From assembly GCA_009779595.1 (NCBI GenBank), contig WRDZ01000005.1:1-15291 (forward strand): a stretch of 15,291 nt of DNA, read 5' to 3'. The position numbers were made by a program, and so were the translations under genes. Below the pieces are notes generated by a model. It had not been told where the DNA came from and made no database searches. It worked only from the letters and a program-made list of their open reading frames with translations. Below are positions 1 to 7,299 of this stretch, in pieces. Numbering within the stretch: position 1 is the stretch's first letter; every line of letters starts with the position of its first letter. Source of the stretch: Alphaproteobacteria bacterium. GTDB lineage: Bacteria; Pseudomonadota; Alphaproteobacteria; WRDZ01.

Positions 1-695
1 ACATCGACTTCTATTGCTTTACGGAAAACCCCGATGGGCTGGACAAGGAAATCAAGGTGTTCCCCATACTTACCACTCCGCCGTGGACAACCCACGCCTA
101 CCGCAAAGAGGCCGGGCTGTGCGACGACAACCTTGCCGGACTGAACGGCCAGAGGGTGTTCTTCTTCGACCTGGATTCCCTGATAGTGGGCAACCTGGAC
201 GAGTTCTTCGAATACCCGCAGGGCGACAAGTTCTATATCATCAACTGCTGGCGCCACCGCAGGGGGCACAAGAAGGACATAGTGGGGCAGGCAAGCTGCT
301 ATTCGTTCGTGGTGGGCACCCTGGGGTATATCAAGGACTATTACGAAGCCAATTCCAAAGAGGTCGTGGACAAGTTCTATACGGCCAGCCAGGAATACCT
401 GTCGGCCAAAGTGATGGAGAAATACGGGCCGCTGAACTTCTGGCCGGACAACTGGTTCAAGAGCTTTTACGACCACTGCATGCCGCAGGCGTTCCTGCGC
501 TGGCTGGTGACCCCGAAGCTGCCGGACGTGCCCGGGCTGAAGATGGTGGCGTTCCACGGCCGCTGCGGCATCACAGAGGCTTTGGACGGCGTGTTCACCC
601 ACGACAAGGAATATTTCAAGGGAATCCGCAGGTTCACCAAGGGCTGGTACAAGCGCGTCAAGCCGTGCCCGTGGATACTGGAGTACTGGAAATAG
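1..695 (+). CDS. Glycosyltransferase, DxD type (5' end missing)
   Basis: The reading frame is already open at the left edge (first full codon at base 3) and ends with TAG at 693-695, so at least 230 C-terminal residues are present and the true start lies outside. The core is a hydrophobic strand leading into FFFDLDSLIVGNLDEFF near bases 156-206. This matches the metal- and nucleotide-sugar-binding DxD motif of GT-A fold glycosyltransferases, followed by the usual Leu-Asp-Glu. A Trp/Tyr-rich C-terminal half (NFWPDNWFKSFYDHC, then VAFHGR) fits an acceptor-binding part, and the His in AFHG may be a further metal ligand. It probably transfers a sugar in cell-surface glycan synthesis; donor and acceptor cannot be read from sequence. 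A GTG at 57 exists but is internal, since homology-like sequence continues upstream. The stop is only 4 bp from the stop of the converging gene. Confidence 0.8.
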   Translation, partial: IDFYCFTENPDGLDKEIKVFPILTTPPWTTHAYRKEAGLCDDNLAGLNGQRVFFFDLDSLIVGNLDEFFEYPQGDKFYIINCWRHRRGHKKDIVGQASCYSFVVGTLGYIKDYYEANSKEVVDKFYTASQEYLSAKVMEKYGPLNFWPDNWFKSFYDHCMPQAFLRWLVTPKLPDVPGLKMVAFHGRCGITEALDGVFTHDKEYFKGIRRFTKGWYKRVKPCPWILEYWK

Positions 696-699
696 CCTT

Positions 700-1287
700 T
701 TAAAGCTTTTGCGCTGCGCTGCCGGCGCCGGTGTTGCCGTTGGCCCGCTTGGCCGCGTCCTGCGCCAGCTTTTGGGCGACGGCTCCGGACAGGGTCATGT
801 TGCCGTTGAATTTGCCGTCTTTGCTACGTAGGCATTTTGAAAGGATTTTCGACACATGCCTGTTTGCGGCACTGTAATTATCCGGAAACACGCAGCTTAT
901 AAACGGGTGCTTGGCGTCCATAAGGTATTGGGCGGCGGCGGGCGAGAGCCTCCCCATATTTGTAAGGATATATTGCTTGTCGCGGGGAAGCGGGCAGCCT
1001 TCATAAATCCAGTCGTTTGAATTGATGCCTTTTTCGCCGATGAACGATATCATGCCCGTCCATTGGCGGCCCTTCATCTTTTCTTCGATTTCCCGGCTGT
1101 GCGCGGGCTTAAGCTTGCGCGAGTTGGCAAGGGTGGCCATGAACACGAACAGGGCCAGCTCGGCGTCGACGCCCGGGTCTTTGTACAGGCCGGACACGGT
1201 TTCGCCCAGCTTCTCGTTTTCCGCAAAAACCCTGGTATATTTCTGTTTTAGCCCCTTTTCCGTGGGCCACGGCGATTTATTGTGCAT
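700..1287 (-). CDS. Uncharacterised 195-aa protein
   Basis: I do not recognise this family. The protein starts MHNKSPWPTEKGLKQ, has no signal peptide or membrane segment, is rich in Lys and Arg, and ends in a low-complexity Ala/Gly/Asn tail (ANGNTGAGSAAQKL). It is probably a soluble cytoplasmic protein. The start is set at ATG 1285-1287. It has a good ribosome binding site (AAGGA about 8 bases upstream), and a strong promoter at 1320-1348 places transcription start near 1313, downstream of the alternative GTG at 1327-1329, which is therefore ruled out. The gene has its own promoter although the transglutaminase-like gene lies upstream on the same strand. No terminator separates it from the converging glycosyltransferase gene. 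That it is real rests on the promoter, RBS and length; function is unknown. Confidence 0.7.
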   Translation of the reverse strand: MHNKSPWPTEKGLKQKYTRVFAENEKLGETVSGLYKDPGVDAELALFVFMATLANSRKLKPAHSREIEEKMKGRQWTGMISFIGEKGINSNDWIYEGCPLPRDKQYILTNMGRLSPAAAQYLMDAKHPFISCVFPDNYSAANRHVSKILSKCLRSKDGKFNGNMTLSGAVAQKLAQDAAKRANGNTGAGSAAQKL

Positions 1288-1319
1288 GCCATATGTCCTT
1301 TTTACATTAATTTTACCGG

Positions 1320-1348
1320 AATATATCACGCGATGTTAAGGCGGTCAA
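1320..1348 (-). promoter_or_regulatory. Strong sigma70-like promoter for the 195-aa gene
   Basis: On the minus strand TTGACC (1348-1343) is followed after exactly 17 bases by TATATT (1325-1320). Predicted transcription start is near 1313, giving a leader of about 26 bases that includes the ribosome binding site. Confidence 0.7.
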
Positions 1349-1360
1349 GCTTTGTCCGCC
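1340..1360. promoter_or_regulatory. 21-bp dyad over the -35 box (candidate operator)
   Basis: Arms GGCGG (1340-1344) and CCGCC (1356-1360), plus inner CAA/TTG, form an interrupted palindrome centred on 1350 that covers the -35 hexamer. A repressor bound here would block the promoter. The alternative, a terminator for the upstream minus-strand gene, is less likely because no T-run follows. Confidence 0.4.
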
Positions 1361-1368
1361 TGTGACGA

Positions 1369-1381
1369 GTTAATTATTAAC
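1369..1381. promoter_or_regulatory. Perfect 13-bp palindrome (candidate regulator site)
   Basis: GTTAAT-T-ATTAAC is a perfect palindrome starting about 20 bp upstream of the -35 box. Related TTAAT words recur at about 1396-1415, so the AT-rich stretch may hold several half sites. No known regulator was recognised. Confidence 0.35.
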
Positions 1382-1464
1382 AAAACATTAAAAAGGTATT
1401 AATAATCCGTTAATGCCGGGCATATGCGAAAATTGTCGGCGAAAGCCGGGCAAGCGGCGGGCAG

Positions 1465-2220
1465 CTATTCTTTTCCGATGACATGCCCGGGCGGCACGTT
1501 GGCGCGGTCGCCATATCCGTAATAGGCGGCTCCTCCGGTCAGCATGTTCCTGGCTTCGAAGAATCCGACTTTGCGGCGGGATTTTGCCATCTTTTTGTTG
1601 AATTCCTCCATTTGCCGGTCGGTGACCTGCGGCTGGAAAACCGACGGGCGGGGGCCGTCCGCTGTCTGTACGGGGTTTGCGGGGTCGAAAATGAAATCTT
1701 CCCCGTTGTCGTCGATTATTATAAAAGCATGGTCTTCCGAGAATTCATGATTCTTGTCCCACAGGACTTCGCCGTTGAAAAACCGGCTTTTTATGCCGGC
1801 CGATTGCAGGTACAGCTGTGCAAGCATGGAATATTCGGCGCAGGCGAAAATGCCGTTGTCCCTTGCCTGGGACAGTTTCAAAGGCTTGCCTTCCTTGTAA
1901 AAAGACATGCGGTTCGCGACATTGGACGAGATGCCCGGGTACATTTCCCCGGCGGCCTGCGTGAAAGAAGTCAAATGGGCGTACAGTTCCGGGCTTGTCT
2001 TTATCAAGCCTTTGTTGCCGTCCACCCATTTCATATAAGCCGGATTATTTACGGTATCTTCGGCGCGCGCGCGCACCGTGTCAAAGAAATCGCGGAAACC
2101 GTCGCTGTCGGCGGACAATTGCGAAGACAATCCGCCCCGAAGCGCGTTGCCTCCGACAGGGATATTGTCGTTGTCCTTAATATATTCCAGGTAATAGCTT
2201 GTGTCGGTTATTTTTTCCAT
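1465..2220 (-). CDS. Transglutaminase-like (papain-fold) protein, 251 aa
   Basis: The protein shows the three sites of a transglutaminase-like catalytic triad in the right order and spacing: Cys127 in FACAEYSMLAQLYLQSAGI at the start of a helix, His164 in EDHAFIIIDD on a strand, and Asp179 in FIFDPANP. Members of this superfamily act as cysteine proteases, peptide-crosslinking or deamidating enzymes, or peptide N-glycanases, so the reaction is not settled. The roughly 115 N-terminal residues and the C-terminal tail (about 200-251) resemble nothing I know. No signal peptide is present, so it acts in the cytoplasm or leaves by a dedicated secretion system. ATG 2218-2220 has only a weak upstream purine stretch. 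The gene lies 37 bp downstream of the Sel1-like gene on the same strand and may be co-transcribed with it. Fold assignment is an inference from motif and spacing. Confidence 0.7.
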   Translation of the reverse strand: MEKITDTSYYLEYIKDNDNIPVGGNALRGGLSSQLSADSDGFRDFFDTVRARAEDTVNNPAYMKWVDGNKGLIKTSPELYAHLTSFTQAAGEMYPGISSNVANRMSFYKEGKPLKLSQARDNGIFACAEYSMLAQLYLQSAGIKSRFFNGEVLWDKNHEFSEDHAFIIIDDNGEDFIFDPANPVQTADGPRPSVFQPQVTDRQMEEFNKKMAKSRRKVGFFEARNMLTGGAAYYGYGDRANVPPGHVIGKE

Positions 2221-2257
2221 ACTTATATTATGTCATGAATCCGCCGCGGCTATATTG

Positions 2258-2947
2258 TTACCAGCCTTGCGGGCCGCCGCGGCCGCCACCGCCGCCCTGT
2301 CCCTGCCAGCCTTGAGCGCCACCGCGTCCGCCGCCGCCCGTCATGCCCCTCTCGTCGAAGTCGGCGGAGCGCATCAAGTTATCCATTTCCATCAGCTCGC
2401 GCCGCAACTGTTCGGCGACATGCATGGGCAGCCTGTCGATAAGGTTGGCTTCTTCGGCCTCTTCCCTGGCCAGGTCGGTGTCCATCAGCCAGTTGCTGTG
2501 CGCGGTGCGCCACACCCTGGCGGCGCCCAGGCGCATCTTGGCTTCGGAGAAGTCGTCGTTGTTCATCATTTCTTTGGCTTCGTCCCTAATCCGCGCCGCG
2601 CTGCGGTCCCCTTCGGTGTCGGCTATGATGGCCCATTTGTAGGCGAACGCCGGGCTGTGGGGCACGCCGATGCCCTCGAGGTACAGGCGGGCAAGCTCGG
2701 CCTGCGACCGGGCATGGCCGCGGAACGCCCCGGCCATGAAGCAGTCGGCCGCGTCGTACAGGTCGCGCGGCTGGCGCGAGTTTAACAGCGCCAGGCCCTG
2801 GTCGTACATTTCCTGGATGGACGTAAGCTCGATGCACGGGCTGGGCGCGATTTCGTCCAGGAAACTGCCGGCGTCCGCCCGCGCATGGGCATTGGCCGCA
2901 TACGAAAGGCCAAGCATCACTGCGATAAGGACTCTGACATAAAACAT
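2258..2947 (-). CDS. Exported Sel1/TPR-like protein with Gly/Arg-rich tail
   Basis: Starting at ATG 2945-2947, which has AAGGA seven bases upstream, the 229-aa product opens with a signal peptide (FYVRVLIAVMLGLSYAANAHA, likely cut after residue 20-22), so it is periplasmic or secreted. Residues 62-112 hold a Sel1-like helical repeat: AADCFMAGAFRGHARSQAELARLYL, then EGIGV and AYKWAIIA. Sel1 repeats bind proteins and often act in envelope or host-interaction assemblies. A charged helical region follows (about 155-200), then a low-complexity tail made of two near copies of GGGGRGGxQGW ending at the stop. The frame is open upstream to 3037, but that extension has no ribosome binding site and would bury the signal peptide. 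A weak promoter candidate (TTGCTT, 17 bases, GATAGC) lies at 3004-2976. The transglutaminase-like gene follows after 37 bp. Confidence 0.75.
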   Translation of the reverse strand: MFYVRVLIAVMLGLSYAANAHARADAGSFLDEIAPSPCIELTSIQEMYDQGLALLNSRQPRDLYDAADCFMAGAFRGHARSQAELARLYLEGIGVPHSPAFAYKWAIIADTEGDRSAARIRDEAKEMMNNDDFSEAKMRLGAARVWRTAHSNWLMDTDLAREEAEEANLIDRLPMHVAEQLRRELMEMDNLMRSADFDERGMTGGGGRGGAQGWQGQGGGGGRGGPQGW

Positions 2948-3319
2948 GGCGTATTCCTTGTAAAAAGGTTTCTTTGCTATCCTGATTTTAAGGGGCAAAA
3001 GCAAACAAATTATTAACGTCGCCCGGTTTTTATTCATATATTGTCAGCTTGACAGGTTTTTGTTTTTTCGTGGCCATAGCGCAAACGCCCGGCAGTCTGC
3101 GCTTGGGTTAAGAAAATACCTTGAAATCCGGACAAAATTATGTTATAGTGCCTTGCATTGACGCTGACGGATGCCCGATGGAAGGCGCGCGGGGAAATTT
3201 TGCCACACCGTTATTTATATATGGCGGACACGGTTTTTACAGCGGATTCTTGCTTTTTGGCTGTTTGTTAGCTTTTTGTTAAGTTTATTTCCATACGATA
3301 AAAGAGGAAGAGCATTGAA
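2948..3319. other. 372-bp divergent intergenic region
   Basis: The gap separates the divergent Sel1-like and carboxypeptidase genes. It is AT-rich, with no convincing ORF or structural RNA. It holds a weak minus-strand promoter candidate (3004-2976), a 13-bp dyad TGTCA-GCT-TGACA at 3042-3054, and a clear plus-strand promoter (3121-3149) that predicts a leader of about 165 bases before the carboxypeptidase start. Confidence 0.5.
3121..3149 (+). promoter_or_regulatory. Sigma70-like promoter for the carboxypeptidase-mltA operon
   Basis: TTGAAA (3121-3126), a 17-base spacer and TATAGT (3144-3149) match the consensus well. Predicted start is near 3156, leaving an unusually long untranslated leader before ATG 3320. 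Confidence 0.6.
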
Positions 3320-4597
3320 ATGTTGAAAAAAGTACTTGCATTGTCGTTTGTTTTCGCGCTGATGGGCACGACCGCCGCCCACGCGATAGCGCTGGTTTCG
3401 GTCGATTTGAACCGCGGCCAGATTGTGCGCGCCATGCGGGCCGAGCAGCAGTACTATCCCGCGTCGCTTGTAAAGATGATGACGCTGTACGTGGCTTTCG
3501 GCGCCATGGACAACGGCTGGCTTGAGGTCGACCAAGAGCTTCCGATTTCCCGGTTCGCCGCGACAAGGCCGCGGTCAAGGCTGGGGCTGCATCACGGATA
3601 CACCATAAAGGCGCGCGATGCCATGATAGCCATGGCGGTCAGGTCCGCCAACGACGCGACCGTGGTGCTTGCCGAGGCCCTTGGCGAAACCGAGGCCGGA
3701 TTCGTCAAGATAATGAACCAGGTCGCGCAGGACCTGGGCATGAAGGACACGGTGTTCAGGAACTCGACCGGGCTGCACCACCCAGAACAGAAGACGACGG
3801 CGCGCGACATGGCCACCCTGGCGCTGGCCCTGAACCAGCATTTCCCGCACTATTACAGCCTGTTTTCCGTAAGGAACTTCGCGTACAACGGGGTGCGGTA
3901 CGGCAACAGCAACCTGCTGCTGTTCAATTTCCCGGGGGCGGACGGCCTGAAGACAGGGTTCACGTCCAAGGCCGGGTACAACCTGGCGGCCACCGCCACC
4001 CGCGACGGGCGCAAGGTGCTGGTGATAGGCATGGGATACCGCACCGCGGCCCAGCGCAACCGCGAGATACACAGGCTGCTGGGCGAGTCGTTCGAAAAGG
4101 ACTCCGCGCATTTTGCGGACGCCCCGCAAGTCATCTTCACCGAGCCGTCGCTTATGGCGTTCAGGCCGGTCATAACCGCAAGCATTGCGCGCGTCAGGCG
4201 GGAATCCGAACAGATTCTGGCCAGGCTGGAACACGGCTATGGCTATCCCCACCCGCGGCTTGACGAAACCACTTCGTGGGGCATACAGGTCGGCGCCACA
4301 AGGTACCCGGCCAACGCCCAGCAGCTTGCCGACGAGGCGCGGCGCCGCCAGCTTGGCCATATGAGCGACCTGATAACCCGCGTCGACACCAGCACGAACC
4401 AGCAGGGCCGCACCCTGTTCCTGGCGCAGCTGTACGGATTCGCCGACAGGAACGAGGCCGTGGCCGCCTGCCGCCGCGTGCGGGCCGGGCAGAGGAACCA
4501 GAACGGGTGTTTTGTGACGCCTCCGGTCAGAATCGTAACCGTCGCGCTTCATGACGACGGCAGCGAAGAGCCCGAAATCGACCAGGGTGCTCAGTGA
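3320..4597 (+). CDS. D-alanyl-D-alanine carboxypeptidase (S11 PBP) with SPOR domain
   Basis: This periplasmic penicillin-binding protein removes the terminal D-Ala from peptidoglycan pentapeptides, limiting crosslinking. The signal peptide (LKKVLALSFVFALMGTTAAHA) is likely cut after residue 22. All three active-site motifs are present: SLVK with Ser49 and Lys52, Ser109-Ala-Asn111, and Lys211-Thr-Gly213. The C-terminal domain at about 320-400 (WGIQVGATRYPANAQQLADE, then LFLAQLYGF, then CRRVRAGQ) reads as a SPOR domain, which binds denuded glycan at the division septum. It replaces the amphipathic membrane anchor of E. coli PBP5, and the combination is common in alphaproteobacteria. ATG 3320 has GAGGAAG nine bases upstream. 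The stop overlaps the start of mltA in GTGA, so the two genes are translationally coupled. The family is certain; the exact dac paralogue is not. Confidence 0.95.
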   Translation: MLKKVLALSFVFALMGTTAAHAIALVSVDLNRGQIVRAMRAEQQYYPASLVKMMTLYVAFGAMDNGWLEVDQELPISRFAATRPRSRLGLHHGYTIKARDAMIAMAVRSANDATVVLAEALGETEAGFVKIMNQVAQDLGMKDTVFRNSTGLHHPEQKTTARDMATLALALNQHFPHYYSLFSVRNFAYNGVRYGNSNLLLFNFPGADGLKTGFTSKAGYNLAATATRDGRKVLVIGMGYRTAAQRNREIHRLLGESFEKDSAHFADAPQVIFTEPSLMAFRPVITASIARVRRESEQILARLEHGYGYPHPRLDETTSWGIQVGATRYPANAQQLADEARRRQLGHMSDLITRVDTSTNQQGRTLFLAQLYGFADRNEAVAACRRVRAGQRNQNGCFVTPPVRIVTVALHDDGSEEPEIDQGAQ

Positions 4598-5703
4598 ACC
4601 AGCGCGCCGCCATCAAGCTGGCAGCCGGCTTGGCAGGATTGGCCGCGTGCGCCGCGGCGCTTTTCGCGGCTTCCTGGTGGATAAGCACGATGAAGCTTAT
4701 ACCGTCCCCTCCGGCGGCCCCGGTGTGGGAGGCCGTGGCCTTCAGAGATTTGCCCGGCTGGGAGGACGACACCCTTATCAACTTCCGCCGCGCGTGCGTG
4801 CAGAACAGGGAAGACTGGTGCCATGTGCGCGATTTGCGGCGCTATATCGAAAGGAATTTCACTCCATACAGGCTGACCACAAGGGACACTGGCGTTTTCA
4901 CGGGGTATTACACGTCGCTGGTGCGCGGCTCGCTTATAAGGACGGACGAGTACAAGTACCCCATACTTAAAGTGCCCGGCGACCTCCTGACGGTGGACGT
5001 GGGCCAGTTCCTGCCCGACTGCAAAGAGTGCCAGGGCTTGAGGATAACCGGGCAGAAGGTGGGGACAAGGCTTGTGCGCTATCCCACCAGGCAGCAGATA
5101 CAGGCCGCGAATGTGCGCGACAGCGACGTGCTGGTGTGGCTGGCCGACCCGGTCGACGCGTTCATAATGCATATACAGGGCTCGGGGCTGGTGGTGCTGC
5201 CTGACGGCAAATACCTGCCCATAGGGTTCGCGGCATCGAACGGCCTGCAGTTCTCGGGCATAGGCAGGGCTTTGCAGCGGCAGGAGGGCCTGCGCGACCT
5301 TAGCATGCCGTCGGTGCGCAGGTGGCTGCGCGAAAACCCGGACAAGGCGTTCCAGTACATGCACATGAACGACCGCTATATCTTCTTTGGCCAGACAAGG
5401 GAGGACAGGTTCCCGCAGGGAGCCATGGGCGTAAGCCTTACCCCGATGCGGTCGGTTGCCATCGACCCAAGGATAGTGCCTTTCGGGTCGCTTTTATGGA
5501 TAAACTCGGACAGGCCGCACCTGGCGCGGCTGGTGTTCGCCCAGGACACGGGCGCGGCCATTGTCGGAGAGCAGCGGCTTGACTTCTACTGGGGGCTTGG
5601 CGAAGAGGCGTTCCTGAAAGCCGGGGTCATGAAGGCAAGCGGCACCTATTACCTGCTGCGCAGGAAGCAGAGGCGCAATCTGGACAGGGCCGTGGAGCAG
5701 TAG
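4594..5703 (+). CDS. mltA: Membrane-bound lytic murein transglycosylase A
   Basis: MltA cleaves the MurNAc-GlcNAc bond of peptidoglycan, forming 1,6-anhydro-MurNAc ends, from the periplasmic face of the envelope. The 369-aa product has family landmarks in order: VFTGYYTSLVRGS (101-113), LADPVDAFIMHIQGSG (183-198), and the C-terminal 3D domain with DPRIVPFGSLLWI (291-303) and FAQDTGAAIVGEQRLDFYWG (315-334). By family knowledge the catalytic Asp is in the last motif (Asp318 or Asp330). The N-terminus is hydrophobic with a possible lipobox LAAC at 16-19, as expected for a lipoprotein. However, the hydrophobic stretch continues to residue 30, so an uncleaved anchor is also possible. The GTG start overlaps the carboxypeptidase stop by 4 bp and has only a weak RBS, implying coupled translation. 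A hairpin follows the stop. Confidence 0.95.
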   Translation: MNQRAAIKLAAGLAGLAACAAALFAASWWISTMKLIPSPPAAPVWEAVAFRDLPGWEDDTLINFRRACVQNREDWCHVRDLRRYIERNFTPYRLTTRDTGVFTGYYTSLVRGSLIRTDEYKYPILKVPGDLLTVDVGQFLPDCKECQGLRITGQKVGTRLVRYPTRQQIQAANVRDSDVLVWLADPVDAFIMHIQGSGLVVLPDGKYLPIGFAASNGLQFSGIGRALQRQEGLRDLSMPSVRRWLRENPDKAFQYMHMNDRYIFFGQTREDRFPQGAMGVSLTPMRSVAIDPRIVPFGSLLWINSDRPHLARLVFAQDTGAAIVGEQRLDFYWGLGEEAFLKAGVMKASGTYYLLRRKQRRNLDRAVEQ

Positions 5704-5709
5704 TCGAAG

Positions 5710-5739
5710 GCGCATTCCGCCCGGCGGACGCGCTATTTT
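5710..5739 (+). terminator. Probable intrinsic terminator after mltA
   Basis: Arms GCGC (5710-5713) and GCGC (5730-5733) enclose TCCGCC-C-GGCGGA with a small internal loop, followed directly by TATTTT. It would end the carboxypeptidase-mltA transcript before nhaA. Confidence 0.55.
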
Positions 5740-5780
5740 CATGAAAAGGCAGGCCGGCAATCTACACCTTTATTTAATGT

Positions 5781-5809
5781 TTTTCCGCGCATAATCGGGC
5801 AAGGATAAT
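5781..5809 (+). promoter_or_regulatory. Candidate nhaA promoter
   Basis: TTTTCC (5781-5786), 17 bases and GATAAT (5804-5809). The -10 box is good and the -35 box weak. The predicted start near 5816 leaves a short leader with a GGAG ribosome binding site before ATG 5827. Confidence 0.4.
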
Positions 5810-5826
5810 CTTTTCGCGGAGTCGAC

Positions 5827-7299
5827 ATGCTTTTCAAACCCAGATACCGGCCTGACATGACCCGGTACCACGTGACGCGGGCCTTCCGCAACTTCATACA
5901 TACCGAAGCCTGGGGCGGGGTGGTGATGATGTTCTGCGCCGCCCTGGCGCTGATTGCGGCCAACTCGCGGTTCGGCGGCCTTTACGGGGACTTCACCGCG
6001 GCCGACATAATGGTGGGCATAAACTCTGTCATTGGCGTGACCTCGGTGTACGGCGTCATAAAAGACGTGCTGATGGCGTTCTTCTTCCTGCTTGTGGGCA
6101 TGGAGCTTAAGCGCGAGCTTGCGCGCGAATTCGCGTCCGACCGGCGGCAGCTTCTGCTGCCCCTGTTCGCGGCCATAGGCGGCATGGCGGTCCCCGCGCT
6201 GGTGTATTTTGCCGTGAACTTCCATCATCCGGAGAACTGGCGCGGCTGGGCCATACCAAGCGCGACCGACATAGCGTTCGCCCTGGGGGTGATGGTCATG
6301 CTGGGCCGCGCGGTGCCGCACGCGGCCAAGGTGCTTCTGCTGTCCATCGCTATCTTCGACGACATCGGCGCGGTGATAATCATAGCCCTGTTCTATAACC
6401 GCGGAGTCGTCCCTGTCCCGCTTTTGTGGGCGCTGGCAGTCGCGGCGCTTTTGTTCCTGTGCATGAAAAAGGGCGTGGTCCGCAAAAGAATCTATCTTGC
6501 GCTGGGCGTCCTTTTGTGGTTTTGCCTGTACAGGTCGGGCATCCACCCGACACTGGCCGGGGTCGTCACCGGCCTTGCAATCCCGGCCGCGGCGCGCAAG
6601 AAGGGCGCTCCAAAACGCCCCGGGGCCTTATTCCATCCGCTTGAGGATTTCACGAACCTTCTGCACCCGTGGGTGGCGTTCTTCATCCTTCCGCTGTTCG
6701 CCTTTACAAGCGCGGGCATAGTGCTGCGCGACGTCGCAGTCGAAAGCCTTGTCAACCCCGTGACGCTTGGGGCGGCCCTGGGCCTGTTCCTGGGCAAGCC
6801 TGTCGGCATATTCGGCGCGTCGCTGCTGATGGTCAAGCTTGGGATAGTGGAAAAGCCCGCCGGGCTGTCGTGGCGGCAGATGCTGGCGACAAGCAGCCTG
6901 GCCGGAATCGGGTTCACCTTAAGCATCTTCATCGCCTATTTAAGTTTCGGGCGGCCGTTTTTGCATGAAGAGGCCGTGCTTGGGGTGCTGCTGGGCTCGC
7001 TGTCGTCGGCCGTGCTGGGCAGCTTGATATTCAAGATATCGGCCGGGCGGCAGACTGTGCCGGCGGTGCGCAAGCAGCGCTCTGGCATAGCGTTTAGAAT
7101 ACGGCTTGCCGCGCGCGCCGGCAACAGCCCGGCGCTGAAGCTTTTGGCCAGGGTGCTGGGCAGGTTCGTCAGGAAGAAGGCGGCCCGGAAGCGCGACGCC
7201 GCAAAGTTACGGCAACTGCGCCACAGCGGCCTTCCCCATACCGGCCAGAGTCGGCTGGGGCGTGCGATGAAACTGCAGAGGCGGCGGGCGACAGGCTGA
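5827..7299 (+). CDS. nhaA: Na+/H+ antiporter NhaA with long basic C-terminal tail
   Basis: NhaA is an inner-membrane antiporter that expels Na+ (or Li+) in exchange for protons, serving sodium and alkaline-pH tolerance. Signature elements are all present: PSATDIAFALGV with Asp148, SIAIFDDIGAV with the ion-binding pair Asp178-Asp179, GIHPTLAGVVTGL, and Lys324 in GKPVGI. These match E. coli Asp133, Asp163-164 and Lys300. About twelve membrane segments can be traced up to residue 404. The family normally ends near here. This protein continues for about 85 more residues (406-490) with 25 Lys/Arg and one Asp, and the last 43 codons lie antisense to the smr gene. Either the tail is a real cytoplasmic extension or the frame simply reads through after loss of an earlier stop. 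The family is certain; a role for the tail is not shown. Confidence 0.95.
   Translation: MLFKPRYRPDMTRYHVTRAFRNFIHTEAWGGVVMMFCAALALIAANSRFGGLYGDFTAADIMVGINSVIGVTSVYGVIKDVLMAFFFLLVGMELKRELAREFASDRRQLLLPLFAAIGGMAVPALVYFAVNFHHPENWRGWAIPSATDIAFALGVMVMLGRAVPHAAKVLLLSIAIFDDIGAVIIIALFYNRGVVPVPLLWALAVAALLFLCMKKGVVRKRIYLALGVLLWFCLYRSGIHPTLAGVVTGLAIPAAARKKGAPKRPGALFHPLEDFTNLLHPWVAFFILPLFAFTSAGIVLRDVAVESLVNPVTLGAALGLFLGKPVGIFGASLLMVKLGIVEKPAGLSWRQMLATSSLAGIGFTLSIFIAYLSFGRPFLHEEAVLGVLLGSLSSAVLGSLIFKISAGRQTVPAVRKQRSGIAFRIRLAARAGNSPALKLLARVLGRFVRKKAARKRDAAKLRQLRHSGLPHTGQSRLGRAMKLQRRRATG

Noticed and set aside
3042..3054. Dyad TGTCA-GCT-TGACA as an operator of the divergent promoters
   Set aside because: The arms are only 5 bp and lie away from both predicted promoters; too weak to claim.
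3575..4552. A 325-codon minus-strand frame opposite the carboxypeptidase gene
   Set aside because: Shadow of a gene with complete penicillin-binding motifs; no recognisable protein features.
5710..5733. Hairpin after mltA as a third, degraded copy of the intergenic repeat
   Set aside because: It shares only the 11-mer GGCGGACGCGC with copy B (opposite strand), which can arise by chance in GC-rich stems; the rest does not match and it is explained as a terminator.
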